In this document: positions 26,006 through 35,464 of the stretch, one piece after another
How positions within the stretch are numbered: position 1 is the first letter of the stretch
Layout: each line of letters opens with the position of its first letter
Assembly (NCBI GenBank): GCA_030549905.1
Contig: JAUQQK010000005.1
Location: forward strand, 43,371 to 107,370
Reading direction: 5' to 3'
DNA: 64,000 bases
DNA from: Aquificota bacterium
Lineage (GTDB): Bacteria > Aquificota > Aquificia > Aquificales > Aquificaceae
Position numbers and translations under genes: made by a program
Notes under the pieces: model-generated
Seen by the model: the letters and a program-made list of their open reading frames with translations, nothing else
Told to the model about the DNA's origin: nothing
Databases searched by the model: none

Positions 26006-26520
26006 TGGGCTTGGCTGAGAAGTATCCAGAAAGATACACGGTAGAGCATTGGAAAACATGGGAAGGGGATTGGGAGCTTATAGAAGGCGTGCCTTACGCT
26101 ATGGCTTCTCCTAGACCGATAAATCAGGTTATTGTCTCAAGATTGGCAAAGCTCTTGGGAAACCTTTTGGAGGAATGTGAGATATGCCATGTGGCGGTAG
26201 AGCTTGACTGGTATATATCTCCGAACACGGTAGTTAGACCCGACCTTTTGGTTTTTTGTGGAGAGATTCCAGAAAGGCTTGAGAAGAAACCAAACCTTAT
26301 AATAGAGGTGGTTTCTCCTGAGTCAAAACTAAGAGATGAAGGTTTGAAGTTTGAGCTATACCAGTGGCTTGGCGTAAAGTATTACGTACTTGTCTATCCT
26401 GATGAAAGATATGTGAAAGTTTTCGAACTCACAGACGCAGGCTACAGAGAAAAGAGGGACAGGCTTTTTGTTTTTGAAGGCTGTGAAAGAGAATTACCCT
26501 TTGAGGAGGTTTTTAGATGA
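26005..26520 (+). CDS. Uma2-family (DUF820) PD-(D/E)XK-like protein
   Basis: 171 aa from ATG 26005. Family blocks: WELIEGVPYAMASPRPINQ, then VVRPDLLVFC (the D of the PD motif), then LIIEVVSPESKLRDEGLKFELYQWLGVKYYVLVYPDE (E-V-S and the helical K..Y). These residues match a restriction-endonuclease-like fold. Biological role is unsettled; genes of this family are numerous in cyanobacteria and thermophiles. It overlaps the next ORF by 4 bp. Confidence 0.9.
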   Translation: MGLAEKYPERYTVEHWKTWEGDWELIEGVPYAMASPRPINQVIVSRLAKLLGNLLEECEICHVAVELDWYISPNTVVRPDLLVFCGEIPERLEKKPNLIIEVVSPESKLRDEGLKFELYQWLGVKYYVLVYPDERYVKVFELTDAGYREKRDRLFVFEGCERELPFEEVFR

Positions 26521-26840
26521 GATTTTACGGCATTCCTTCAGAAGATAGAGTTCTGGAGATAATAGAGCTAATAAGAGAGGGAGAATGGGTCTTTGAAGAA
26601 AAGGGAAAAAAGGAAATCTTAGAAGCAGAGCAAGTAAGAGAGAGGCTAAGGTCCATAGTGGAAGAAGTAAAAAGTTGGAAGATTTCAAACAAACACATAC
26701 CTTCAGCTACTACCTTCTTTTTTGTACATGAACCTTCTGAACCGAAGGCTTTTAAAATTTACGACCTTAGCTCCCTTGGATGTTCTAACAGTCTTGTACC
26801 TCCAAGATGGAAGGTCTATCGCAAAGAGCTTTCTCTGTAA
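26517..26840 (+). CDS. Hypothetical protein after the Uma2 gene
   Basis: 107 aa, family not recognised. Residues 8-60 are charged and helical ([20 protein letters not shown] ... [17 protein letters not shown]). The last 45 residues are less regular. The ATGA overlap with the Uma2 gene supports translation. The 3' end overlaps the convergent hemC by 25 bp. It might be a partner or inhibitor of the Uma2 protein, or a decaying fragment; the sequence cannot decide. Confidence 0.5.
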   Translation: MRFYGIPSEDRVLEIIELIREGEWVFEEKGKKEILEAEQVRERLRSIVEEVKSWKISNKHIPSATTFFFVHEPSEPKAFKIYDLSSLGCSNSLVPPRWKVYRKELSL

Positions 26841-27736
26841 ATTTCTCTGAGTATTTCTTCACCACCTGCCTCTAAAAGCCTGTGAGCTAGCTTTCTTCCG
26901 AGCTCTTCCGCCTGCTCTGGCTTTCCTTCCAGACTATCTTCTATAAACCTTTTGGCTTCAAGGTCTGAGATGAAGGCTTTTACTTTTAGTCTTCCGTCTT
27001 CAAGCCAAGCGTAAGCTCCAATAGGTACTTGACAACCTCCTTGAAGCTCTCTCAGAAAACTTCTTTCACATACAGCCCTTATTCTACTCTCTTCATGGTC
27101 CAGAAAAGCTATAGCGGAAAGAACATCTTCCCTGTCCTCTTTCACCTCAATAGCTAAACTTCCCTGACCAACCGCAGGAATAAAATCCTCAAGCACTTTA
27201 GTAATCTTTTCCTCAAGCCCAAGCCTCTTTATACCAGCGTATGCAAGCACTATAGCATCATACTGACCCCCTTCAAGTTTTCTCAACCTTGTATCCACAT
27301 TGCCTCGCAGTACTTCAACCCTTAAGTCTGGTCTTCTTCTCTTTATCTGCACTTGTCTTCTTAGAGAAGAAGTACCTACACAGGCACCTTCAGGAAGTTC
27401 CTCAAGGGTTTTTCCGTCTTTTGATATAAGTACGTCAAAAGGTTCTTCCCTCTGAGTTATGGCTCCGAGCGTCAAGCCTTGTGGCAAAATCATAGGCACA
27501 TCTTTTAAAGAATGAACCGCTATATCAATCTCCTCTCTAAGCAGAGCCTCCTCTATCTCCTTTACAAAAAGTCCTTTACCACCTATTTTTGCAAGAGGTG
27601 TGTCAAGGATTTTGTCGCCTGTAGTGGTAATAAGCACAAGCTCCGCAGTATGTCCAGCTTCTTCAAGCTTTGCTTTTATGTAGTTTGCTTGCCAGAGAGC
27701 CAGCTTGCTCTTTCTTGTACCTATGCGAAGGTGCAT
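26816..27736 (-). CDS. hemC: Porphobilinogen deaminase (hydroxymethylbilane synthase)
   Basis: 306 aa. [37 protein letters not shown] and [13 protein letters not shown], where the Cys carries the dipyrromethane cofactor. Start ATG 27736 overlaps the aspS stop by 1 bp, making an aspS-hemC transcription unit. Confidence 0.97.
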   Translation of the reverse strand: MHLRIGTRKSKLALWQANYIKAKLEEAGHTAELVLITTTGDKILDTPLAKIGGKGLFVKEIEEALLREEIDIAVHSLKDVPMILPQGLTLGAITQREEPFDVLISKDGKTLEELPEGACVGTSSLRRQVQIKRRRPDLRVEVLRGNVDTRLRKLEGGQYDAIVLAYAGIKRLGLEEKITKVLEDFIPAVGQGSLAIEVKEDREDVLSAIAFLDHEESRIRAVCERSFLRELQGGCQVPIGAYAWLEDGRLKVKAFISDLEAKRFIEDSLEGKPEQAEELGRKLAHRLLEAGGEEILREIYRESSLR

Positions 27737-29529
27737 TACTCTACCACCTTAATGTGAAGTTCTTTTAACTGTTTTGGCTCCACATAATCTGGTGCGCCAG
27801 TAAGAGGACAAATACCCTTTTGAGTCTTTGGAAAGGCTATCACATCTCTTATAGAGTCCAGACCTCTCATAACTGCCAGAAGCCTGTCAAAGCCAAAGGC
27901 AAGACCTCCATGAGGAGGAGCTCCATACCTGAAGGCTTCTAATAAAAATCCAAATTTTTCTTTCGCCTCAAGTTCTGATATACCAAGAAGTTTAAAGACT
28001 AACTCTTGCACTTCCCTTCTGTGAATTCTGATAGAACCTCCTCCAACCTCATAGCCATTTATTACAAGGTCATAAGCTCTTGCTCTTACTGAATGTACAA
28101 GTCTTTTTTCCTCTTCAAGGTCTTCCGTTTTGAGAGCCTCCTCAAGGAGAGGAATATGCTCCTCCTTCGGTGAAGTAAAAGGATGGTGCAAAGATACAAA
28201 TCTTTTTTCTTCTTCGTCCCACTCCATCAGAGGAAAATCTACCACCCACAAAACATCAAACTTTGAAGTATCTATCAGGTTATACCTTTTGCCTATATGA
28301 AGCCTCAAATTTCCGAGTATCTTATAAACAAGCTCCTTTTTATCCGCGGAGAAGAAGATGACATCTCCTACCTGCGCTTGAGTTTTCTCTAAAAGACCTT
28401 TTAGTTCCTGCTCGGAGAAGAACTTAACGATAGGTGAATTCAGTTTGTTTTCCTCCACTTTTATCCATGCAAGCCCTTTCGCACCAAGGCTTTGAACGAA
28501 CTGAGTAAGCTCGTCTATTTCCTTTCTTGAAAGATTTGAGCCTTTGAAATTTATAGCCTTTACAACACCTCCACCTTCTATAGCTTGACGAAAGACTTTA
28601 AACTCTGTGTTTCTAAAGATATCCGTAAGGTCTATAAGCTCTAAACCAAATCTTCTGTCAGGTTTGTCTGAACCAAACCTCTCCAATGCCTCTTGGTAAG
28701 AGAGCCTTTCAAAGGGTCTTTTAAGTTCCACTCCAAGAAGCTCTTTAAAAAGCGTAGCTATGAGCTCTTCGCTGAAGGATATAACGTCTTCCTCATCTAC
28801 AAAGGACATTTCAAAGTCTATCTGGGTGAATTCTGGTTGGCGGTCCGCTCTGAGGTCTTCGTCTCTAAGGCACTTTACTATTTGGAAATACCTGTCAAAG
28901 CCTGCTACCATCAGTACTTGTTTAAAAAGTTGTGGAGATTGAGGTAAGGCATAAAACTTTCCAGGGTGTAGTCTTGATGGTACAAGAAAGTCCCTTGCAC
29001 CTTCAGGTGTAGATTTAGTAAGAAAAGGAGTTTCTATTTCCACAAAACCATGCTTCAAAAAGACCTGTCTTACTACCTGATAGGCTCTATGTCTGAAAAG
29101 TAGGTTTTCTTTCATGCTTTCGCGCCTTAGGTCTAGATACCTGTAGCGCAGTCTGGTTTCTTCAGAAAGTGGTGTTTCCTCATCTACAGGAAAGGGTAGA
29201 GGTTCTGAAGTGTTAAGAATTTCTATTTTTTGAATTACCACCTCGTAGTTGCCTGTTTTTAACCTTGGGTTTTCTGTTCCCGGTGGTCTTCTTCTTACAG
29301 TTCCTCTTATAGCCACCACATACTCGCTTTTTAGCCTATCTGCTACCTCATAAGCCTGAGGGTTATCCTTCTCTTCTACTACACATTGGACTATTCCTTC
29401 TCTGTCTCTTAGGTCTATAAAGACTACACCGCCGTGGTTTCTAACCCTATGAACCCAACCGTTTAAGATAACTTCCTTCCCAAGGTCTTCTTCAGATATA
29501 TGTCCGCAGTATTTGGTGCGTTTAAGCAT
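27736..29529 (-). CDS. aspS: Aspartate--tRNA ligase
   Basis: 597 aa, bacterial type with GAD insertion. An N-terminal OB-fold anticodon domain ([24 protein letters not shown]), class II motif 2 ([22 protein letters not shown]), the insertion domain (about 285-420) and motif 3 ([14 protein letters not shown]). Whether it is discriminating or charges tRNA-Asn is open; gatA nearby makes the indirect Asn/Gln route likely. TAAAAT lies 8 nt before the ATG. Confidence 0.97.
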   Translation of the reverse strand: MLKRTKYCGHISEEDLGKEVILNGWVHRVRNHGGVVFIDLRDREGIVQCVVEEKDNPQAYEVADRLKSEYVVAIRGTVRRRPPGTENPRLKTGNYEVVIQKIEILNTSEPLPFPVDEETPLSEETRLRYRYLDLRRESMKENLLFRHRAYQVVRQVFLKHGFVEIETPFLTKSTPEGARDFLVPSRLHPGKFYALPQSPQLFKQVLMVAGFDRYFQIVKCLRDEDLRADRQPEFTQIDFEMSFVDEEDVISFSEELIATLFKELLGVELKRPFERLSYQEALERFGSDKPDRRFGLELIDLTDIFRNTEFKVFRQAIEGGGVVKAINFKGSNLSRKEIDELTQFVQSLGAKGLAWIKVEENKLNSPIVKFFSEQELKGLLEKTQAQVGDVIFFSADKKELVYKILGNLRLHIGKRYNLIDTSKFDVLWVVDFPLMEWDEEEKRFVSLHHPFTSPKEEHIPLLEEALKTEDLEEEKRLVHSVRARAYDLVINGYEVGGGSIRIHRREVQELVFKLLGISELEAKEKFGFLLEAFRYGAPPHGGLAFGFDRLLAVMRGLDSIRDVIAFPKTQKGICPLTGAPDYVEPKQLKELHIKVVE

Positions 29530-29559
29530 GAGGTATTATTTTAAGGCATTTAGATATAG

Positions 29560-31005
29560 TTATAACTCTTCCATAGGCACTCTTTCGTAGAACCTACTTA
29601 CCTCCTCCCACCAGTAAGAAAACCTCAAAAGACTTGCCTCATCAAAAGCTTTCCCTATTAGCTGTCCGCCGACTGGAAGACCATTAGAAAAACCAATAGG
29701 TATGGAAATGCCCGGCAAACCTGCAAGGTTTACGCTCACGGTAAATATGTCTGAAAGATACATGGCTATGGGGTCTGTGGTCTTTTCTCCAAACCTGAAG
29801 GCGGTGGTGGGGGTGGTGGGGGTGGCTATCACATCTACCTTCTCAAAAGCTTTTTCAAAATCCTGAGCTATAAGCCTTCTAACCTTCATAGCCTTAAGGT
29901 AGTAAGCATCATAATAGCCTGCAGACAGGGCAAAGGTGCCTATCAGTATCCTCCTTTTTACTTCGGGACCAAAGCCCTCGTCCCTCGTCTTGGAATATAG
30001 CTCAAAAAGGTCTGCGTAATCCCCCGTCCTGTAGCCATATCTGACGCCATCATATCTGGCAAGGTTAGAAGACGCTTCCGAAGGAGCTATTATATAGTAG
30101 CAGGCTATGGCATACTCCGAATGCGGAAGAGAAACTTCTTCTATAATACAACCTTCCTTTTCAAGCTCCTTAAGAAAGTTTTCAAGGGCAGTCTTTACAC
30201 CCTCCTCAAGCCCTCCCTGCATGAACTCCTTTACCACACCCACACGAAGACCCTTAATACCTTTTTTCATCTCCTCTGTGAAGGAAGGCACTTCTTTTTT
30301 AGCACTGGTGGAGTCCCTCGGGTCATACCCGGAAATTACCTCCATTATCAGAGCTATATCTTCCGTCCTGTTGGCAAAAGGTCCTATCTGGTCAAGAGAG
30401 GAAGCAAAGGCTACAAGCCCGTACCTTGACACTCTGCCATAGGTGGGCTTTAAACCTATAACTCCACAGAAGCTGGCAGGTTGACGGATAGAACCTCCCG
30501 TGTCTGAACCTAAAGATAGAGGTGCAGACCTTACAGCCACCGCCACAGCGGAACCTCCAGAAGAACCACCCGGCACACGTTCTAAGTCCCAGGGGTTTTT
30601 AGTCTTAAAGAAGGCGGAATACTCGGTAGAAGAACCCATGGCAAACTCGTCCATGTTAGCCTTTCCCACAAGTAAGGCTCCAGCCCTCCTAAGCCTTTCT
30701 ATCACAGTGGCATCGTAAGGCGATACGTAGCCCTGAAGTATCTTGGAGGCACAGGTGGTGGGGTAGCCCTTAACATTTATGTTATCCTTTATGGCTACAG
30801 GCACGCCCGCAAGGGGCATATTTTCAGAAGGTTTTAGCCTTTCTGCCTCCTTCAGAGCCTCCTCATAAAGAGGTGTTATGTATGCCTTTACCTTTTCTTC
30901 TGTTTGTAAAAACCTATGGTAAAAGCTTTCAAGAACATCTTTTGGACTAAGCTCACCTTTTCTAACAGCCTTTGCTATTTCTGATGCGGAAAGCTTCCAC
31001 AACAT
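29560..31005 (-). CDS. gatA: Aspartyl/glutamyl-tRNA amidotransferase subunit A
   Basis: 481 aa, amidase-signature enzyme. The Ser-cisSer-Lys triad is visible: VAIKDNINVKG (Lys), then PGGSSGGSAVAVA, then SDTGGSIRQPASFCG. Releases ammonia from glutamine for tRNA-dependent amidation with GatB/GatC, encoded elsewhere. TAAACT lies 7 nt before the ATG and overlaps the -10 of the divergent methyltransferase gene. Confidence 0.97.
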   Translation of the reverse strand: MLWKLSASEIAKAVRKGELSPKDVLESFYHRFLQTEEKVKAYITPLYEEALKEAERLKPSENMPLAGVPVAIKDNINVKGYPTTCASKILQGYVSPYDATVIERLRRAGALLVGKANMDEFAMGSSTEYSAFFKTKNPWDLERVPGGSSGGSAVAVAVRSAPLSLGSDTGGSIRQPASFCGVIGLKPTYGRVSRYGLVAFASSLDQIGPFANRTEDIALIMEVISGYDPRDSTSAKKEVPSFTEEMKKGIKGLRVGVVKEFMQGGLEEGVKTALENFLKELEKEGCIIEEVSLPHSEYAIACYYIIAPSEASSNLARYDGVRYGYRTGDYADLFELYSKTRDEGFGPEVKRRILIGTFALSAGYYDAYYLKAMKVRRLIAQDFEKAFEKVDVIATPTTPTTAFRFGEKTTDPIAMYLSDIFTVSVNLAGLPGISIPIGFSNGLPVGGQLIGKAFDEASLLRFSYWWEEVSRFYERVPMEEL

Positions 31006-31009
31006 GCTT

Positions 31010-31018
31010 TATAGTTTA
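31010..31018. promoter_or_regulatory. Overlapping divergent -10 boxes of gatA and the methyltransferase gene
   Basis: Plus strand TATAGT (31010-31015) lies exactly 7 nt before the methyltransferase ATG; minus strand TAAACT (31018-31013) lies exactly 7 nt before the gatA ATG. The start codons are only 17 bp apart, so both transcripts must be nearly leaderless if these boxes are used, and they would compete. Confidence 0.5.
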
Positions 31019-31022
31019 TCAT

Positions 31023-31667
31023 ATGAAAGCCTTTGACCTTTATGCTGAACGTTATGATGCGTGGTATGAAAAACCCTTTGGAGGGTCTGTTTTTTCGCTG
31101 GAGGTAGAATGTTTGAAGAGGCTTACAGACTACCCAGAGCCTTCCCTTGAGGTAGGGGTAGGAAGCGGAAGGTTTGCAAAGGCTTTAGGTGTAGAGTTTG
31201 GCGTAGATACTTCTAAGGAACTGTTAAAGATTGCAAAAAGGAGGGGTATAAGAGGCATCTTGGCAAGAGCTGAAGCTCTACCTTTCAGAAAAGAGGTTTT
31301 CAAAAGAACTCTTTTTGTAGTTTCCATATGCTTTCTTCAAGACCCCATTACAGCCCTGAAGGAGGCACGAAGGGTTTTAAAAGAAGATGGCAAAGTTGTT
31401 CTTGGACTTGTCCTTAGAGAAAGTCCCTGGGCGGACTTTTACCTTCAAAAGGCAAAGGAAGGACACCCTCTCTACAGCCTTGCAAGGTTTTATAGCTTTG
31501 AGGATATAATAAAAATGCTATCCATCGCAGGTTTTAAATTAGAAAAGGTTTTCACTACGCTTTTTGAGGAGCCTCAGGATATGAAGCCTGTAGAGAGCAG
31601 AGAAATCAGGGAGGGCTTTCATCCTGATGGGGGTTTCTTCTGTATGCTGGCAGGGCTTGAAATTTGA
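31023..31667 (+). CDS. SAM-dependent class I methyltransferase
   Basis: 214 aa from ATG 31023; an upstream start 17 codons earlier would lie inside gatA and is rejected. Opening MKAFDLYAERYDAWYEKPFG is typical of UbiE/BioC-like enzymes. Motif I is SLEVGVGSGRFAKALG, and motif post-III is EARRVLKEDGKVVLG. The methyl acceptor is unknown. Confidence 0.88.
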   Translation: MKAFDLYAERYDAWYEKPFGGSVFSLEVECLKRLTDYPEPSLEVGVGSGRFAKALGVEFGVDTSKELLKIAKRRGIRGILARAEALPFRKEVFKRTLFVVSICFLQDPITALKEARRVLKEDGKVVLGLVLRESPWADFYLQKAKEGHPLYSLARFYSFEDIIKMLSIAGFKLEKVFTTLFEEPQDMKPVESREIREGFHPDGGFFCMLAGLEI

Positions 31668-31692
31668 TAAAACTTGACTAAAATTTATTAAC

Positions 31693-32838
31693 ATGGCTGT
31701 TTCAGGAAAAAGGGATTATTATGAGATACTGGGCGTGCCGAGGAACGCTACGCAGGAGGAGATAAAAAAAGCTTACAGAAGACTTGCACGCAAATACCAC
31801 CCCGACTTTAACAAGGACCCAGACGCTCAGGAAAAGTTCAAAGAGATTAATGAAGCCTATCAGGTGCTTTCAGACCCGGAAAAAAGGAAACTTTACGACC
31901 AGTATGGACATGCCGCCTTCACCGCTCAGGCAGGAGCTGAGGGCTTTTCACAGGAGGTTTTTGCTCAGGATATTGGAGAACTTTTTGAAGACCTGCTGAA
32001 GGGCTTTGGTTTTGAGGGCATTTTTGAGAGGGCAACTCGTGGAAGAAGGAGAGAGCAGAGAAGGCCCATAAAGGGTGAGGATATATACTACTCCTTGGAA
32101 CTGAGCCTTGAGGAAGCCTATAGGGGGACTGTGGTAAGCATACCCGTGGTCAGGAATGTGGCGTGTGAGCAGTGCGGTGGTCTTGGGTATGATAAAAGTA
32201 AAGGAGAAAGGGTATGCCCCACCTGTGGTGGAAAGGGTGAAGTGGTTCAAAGGCAGTTCTTCATTACCATAGCTCAAACCTGTCCCGCATGCGGTGGTGA
32301 GGGCTTTATTCGGGAGCCATGTCCGAAATGTAATGGCAGAGGGACGGTGCCGCAGAGGGAGGAAGTGAAGGTCAGGATACCTCCAGGCGTTGATACAGGT
32401 AGCAAGATTATGGCGGAGGGCAAAGGTCATGCGGGCCTTTACGGCGGACCACCGGGGGACATTATAATAACCATAAAAGTCAAGCCACACCCCATATTTG
32501 AACGAAGGGGCAACAACCTGTATGTGGATGTGAATATAAAGCCTACGGAGGCTATGCTTGGCACTGAGCTGGAGGTACCCACCCTTGACGGTAAGAAGGT
32601 TAAGGTAAAAGTGCCTGCAGGCGTCCAGCCCGGTGAGACCATCAGGCTTGAAGGCTACGGTATGCCAAAGCTTATGTCAGAGGGAAGAGGAGACCTTTTT
32701 GTCAGGATAAACATAGAGGTGCCTAAGCTTGGCTTTATGGATAAGCTCTTTGGAGATGGGAAAAGGATAAAGCAGCTTCTTGAGGAGCTTGATAAACTAC
32801 TGCCAGAACCAAAGCGTATAAGGGAGAGAAGGACATGA
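31693..32838 (+). CDS. dnaJ: Chaperone protein DnaJ
   Basis: 381 aa. J domain with HPD ([10 protein letters not shown]), four CxxCxGxG zinc motifs ([32 protein letters not shown]), then the two beta-barrel substrate domains. The Gly/Phe linker is short and not Gly-rich. Stimulates DnaK. TAAAAT lies 8 nt before the ATG. hspR follows with a 4-bp overlap. Confidence 0.96.
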   Translation: MAVSGKRDYYEILGVPRNATQEEIKKAYRRLARKYHPDFNKDPDAQEKFKEINEAYQVLSDPEKRKLYDQYGHAAFTAQAGAEGFSQEVFAQDIGELFEDLLKGFGFEGIFERATRGRRREQRRPIKGEDIYYSLELSLEEAYRGTVVSIPVVRNVACEQCGGLGYDKSKGERVCPTCGGKGEVVQRQFFITIAQTCPACGGEGFIREPCPKCNGRGTVPQREEVKVRIPPGVDTGSKIMAEGKGHAGLYGGPPGDIIITIKVKPHPIFERRGNNLYVDVNIKPTEAMLGTELEVPTLDGKKVKVKVPAGVQPGETIRLEGYGMPKLMSEGRGDLFVRINIEVPKLGFMDKLFGDGKRIKQLLEELDKLLPEPKRIRERRT

Positions 32839-33221
32839 AAGAAAAAGGCAGGGTTAAAAAATACACGATAGGTGCTGTGGCTGAGATGTTTAACATACAC
32901 CCGCAGACCCTCAGGCTTTATGAAAAGGAGGGTCTTATAAAACCCTCAAGGAGCAAGGGTAGAACAAGGTATTACACGGAGGAGGACCTTCAGAGGATTG
33001 AGTTCATACTCATGCTGAGCAGGGAGCTGGGGGTAAATCTGGCTGGTATTGATATCATCCTTCAGATGAAGGAGCAGATTGAAGAGCTTGAGGCTCAGGT
33101 GCAGAGGCTAATAGAGTTTATCCAGAAGGAGCTTTACGAAGCCTATCAAAAAGATGAGGGTATAAAGTCCATAGTGCTTACAGAAAGGAAGGACATACTT
33201 AAAGTGATAAGAAAGGAATAA
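32835..33221 (+). CDS. hspR: MerR-family heat-shock repressor HspR
   Basis: 128 aa. N-terminal winged helix-turn-helix ([25 protein letters not shown]) is HspR-type, followed by [14 protein letters not shown] and a coiled-coil dimerisation helix (about 75-105). HspR usually binds HAIR operators and represses dnaK/dnaJ operons, so it may regulate the operon it sits in. No HAIR inverted repeat was found in the short dnaJ upstream region. Confidence 0.88.
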   Translation: MKEKGRVKKYTIGAVAEMFNIHPQTLRLYEKEGLIKPSRSKGRTRYYTEEDLQRIEFILMLSRELGVNLAGIDIILQMKEQIEELEAQVQRLIEFIQKELYEAYQKDEGIKSIVLTERKDILKVIRKE

Positions 33222-33224
33222 AAT
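33219..33224 (+). promoter_or_regulatory. -10 box of the KhtT/KhtU-like operon
   Basis: TAAAAT starts two bases before the end of the hspR stop codon region and lies exactly 7 nt before the next ATG. No ribosome-binding site is visible, so a leaderless start is likely if used. Confidence 0.4.
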
Positions 33225-33231
33225 AATCTGT

Positions 33232-33717
33232 ATGCAGATTAGGGAGACGGACCTTCCCGGTATAGGGAAAAAGTATTCCATGAGCCTGAGGGAGGGAAGG
33301 GACCTGGTGCTGGTCATATACAACACGGGCAGGAGGGAAATATACCTGATGGAGGATGAAGAAACGTCCTGTGTTTTTGACCTGACGGAGGAGGAGGCAA
33401 AAGAGCTGGGCTTCCTGCTGGCTGGTGCGGTTTATCAGCCTGTGAAGGCTGAAAAGATGGAACTTATACTCAAAGAGGTGGTTATGGAGTGGGTAAAGGT
33501 GGAAACAGGCTCTAACTTTATTGGAAAGACAATAGCGGAACTACAGATAAGAAGAACCACCGGTGTATCAGTTATAGCCATAGACAGAAAGGGCAGGATA
33601 ATACCCAGCCCGGACCCTTATAGGGAGAGGATAGAGGCGGGGGACATACTCATAGTGGTGGGTACAAGGCAACAGCTAAACCACCTTTTAGAGCTTTGTG
33701 GAAGGTGTAGCACATAG
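33232..33717 (+). CDS. khtT: TrkA-C domain regulatory protein, KhtT-like
   Basis: 161 aa. N-terminal beta-rich domain (MQIRETDLPGIGKKYSM), then an RCK-C/TrkA-C domain (GKTIAELQIRRTTGVSVIAI ... IEAGDILIVVGTRQQL). Same organisation as B. subtilis KhtT, the regulatory subunit of a K+/H+ antiporter that senses ligands through the TrkA-C domain. The antiporter gene starts directly after its stop (TAG ATG). Confidence 0.85.
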   Translation: MQIRETDLPGIGKKYSMSLREGRDLVLVIYNTGRREIYLMEDEETSCVFDLTEEEAKELGFLLAGAVYQPVKAEKMELILKEVVMEWVKVETGSNFIGKTIAELQIRRTTGVSVIAIDRKGRIIPSPDPYRERIEAGDILIVVGTRQQLNHLLELCGRCST

Positions 33718-34887
33718 ATGCACAGCCATCAGAACCTCGTAATTGCAGGAGGCATCTTCTCACTTCTCTTTTTATCCGCCTTCCTGCTTTCAAGGCTTAA
33801 AGTGCCTTACATAGTCTCCTTCCTTATATCAGGCTTTTTGGGGAAGCTCCTTTTCCCCCACGAGGCAAAAGAGCTTCTTTCCATACTTGAGCTTTCTGCA
33901 ATAATACTGCTTTTCTTCTTCATAGGCCTTGAATACTCCTTTGAAAGACTTATGGGAATGAGGCGTGTTATAAAGCCTGGGCTTATAGACTTTGTTTTCA
34001 ACTTTTTTCCTGCCTTCCTGATAGCCTTTCTATTTACCCAGAACCTTCTCTTTTCCCTCATAATGGGGGCTGTCATGTATCCAAGTAGCACCGCCATAAC
34101 AGCCAAACTTCTAATGGATTACAGAAGGCTTGTAAATCCAGAAGCGGAGCTTCTTATAGGCGTGCTGATATTTGAGGATTTGATAAGCATTATACTGCTG
34201 TCTGCCTTAACCGGTATTCGTTTTGGTGGAGGTTTTGATACTGTCAGCCTTTTAAGAGGTATCTTAGCGGTTGTCCTTGTCTTCACCCTTTTTTACCTGC
34301 TGATAAAGCCCTCTCAGAGGGTTTTTGAATACATGTACAGGAAGGTAGATGAAAGCCTTATTCCTTTTGCAGTTTTGGGTTTTCTTTTAATGTCTGCCGG
34401 CTTTGGTCTAAGCTTAGGGCTTTCTGATGCCCTAATAGCCTTTATGCTTGGCGTTCTTGTACCAGAAGAAAGCAAAATATACCGCACGATTGAAAGGTCT
34501 CTGTCCGATTTAAAAGACATTGCGGTGGGTGTCTTTTTCTTCATGTTTACCTTTAAATCACAGATAAGCCTTGATATAAACCTGTGGCTTCTGCTCCTTT
34601 TACTAATCTCTGGTATCCTTCTTAAGCTCTTTTCCACCTACATGGCCTCTCTTGTGTATGACCTTAGCAAGAGGACCGCCCTGAGGGCGAGCCTGTCTTT
34701 CCTTCAGAGGGGAGAGTTTTCCGTCATATTTGCAAGCCTTTATGAGCCTACCCAATCGCTTGCCTTCTTCCTTGTGCTGACTACGGCCCTTATCGGTAGT
34801 TTTAGCTTTGTGTATGCTCCAAGGCTCTCCGAACGGGTATTTCCGAAGAAAGAGAAGAAAGGACCTCTTCCAGCTCCTCCCGCTTAA
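33718..34887 (+). CDS. khtU: CPA2-family cation:proton antiporter, KhtU-like
   Basis: 389 aa with about 12 hydrophobic segments (Na_H_Exchanger family). The acidic motif in TM5-like EDLISIILL and the GLEYSFERL block are seen. Ends in a short charged tail. With its TrkA-C partner it probably exports K+ for ion or pH balance. The last 86 bp overlap the convergent acyltransferase gene, so the two 3' ends are read in both directions. Confidence 0.87.
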   Translation: MHSHQNLVIAGGIFSLLFLSAFLLSRLKVPYIVSFLISGFLGKLLFPHEAKELLSILELSAIILLFFFIGLEYSFERLMGMRRVIKPGLIDFVFNFFPAFLIAFLFTQNLLFSLIMGAVMYPSSTAITAKLLMDYRRLVNPEAELLIGVLIFEDLISIILLSALTGIRFGGGFDTVSLLRGILAVVLVFTLFYLLIKPSQRVFEYMYRKVDESLIPFAVLGFLLMSAGFGLSLGLSDALIAFMLGVLVPEESKIYRTIERSLSDLKDIAVGVFFFMFTFKSQISLDINLWLLLLLLISGILLKLFSTYMASLVYDLSKRTALRASLSFLQRGEFSVIFASLYEPTQSLAFFLVLTTALIGSFSFVYAPRLSERVFPKKEKKGPLPAPPA

Positions 34888-35464
34888 GCTCTATGTGTTC
34901 TCCCTCAGAAACCCAGAGGGGCTTTCCCAGCCTTATCCTCGCCCTGCTGAAGGGCAGGGGTATGGTGAGCCTGTCCCATGTGTTTAGAACCAGCTTCTTT
35001 TCAAACTCCACATATACAGGCACTATAGGCACTCCAGACTTTTGAGCCAGCATTATTATGCCCGGCTTTACTGAGCCAGCAGGACCCTTAGGACCATCTA
35101 CTGTGATGGCTACCGTGCCACCCTCTCTTAAGACTTTGATAAGCCTTAGAAGTCCAGAAGAACCGCCCTTTTCCCTTTTTCCCTCCTCGCTGGAGCCTCT
35201 TACTACCTTATAGCCCAAAGAAGTTAAAAGCCTGTCCGCTATGTCTCCGTCCCTGAACCTGCTAACAAGAGTGTATATACCCCTATCTATGCCTAAAAGG
35301 GCCACGCAGAGAGCGTTGCCATGAAGTATGGCTATTATCTTGCCCCTGTAAAGCTCATAGTCAATCCTTCTATCCCAGCGAACCGTTTTGTGAAGAAGCC
35401 TTAAAAGAAATGCAACAACAGGAGCGAGCCATACGCCAAGCTGTCTTCTTAGCCTTTTCTTCAT
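34802..35464 (-). CDS. DUF374 acyltransferase-like protein
   Basis: 220 aa. One N-terminal hydrophobic stretch (LGVWLAPVVAFLLRLL), then IIAILHGNALCVALL (the H of an HxxxxD-like block), then VAITVDGPKGPAGSVKPGIIMLAQ, the DUF374 core. DUF374 belongs to the lysophospholipid acyltransferase superfamily and often accompanies LPS genes. The start overlaps the M23 peptidase stop by 4 bp. Confidence 0.85.
   Translation of the reverse strand: MKKRLRRQLGVWLAPVVAFLLRLLHKTVRWDRRIDYELYRGKIIAILHGNALCVALLGIDRGIYTLVSRFRDGDIADRLLTSLGYKVVRGSSEEGKREKGGSSGLLRLIKVLREGGTVAITVDGPKGPAGSVKPGIIMLAQKSGVPIVPVYVEFEKKLVLNTWDRLTIPLPFSRARIRLGKPLWVSEGEHIELKREELEEVLSSLSSEIPVRRALEHTQS

Noticed and set aside
30972..31022. Seventeen extra N-terminal residues on the methyltransferase
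   Set aside because: They are read from inside gatA; ATG 31023 has a -10 box 7 nt upstream and the family-typical start.
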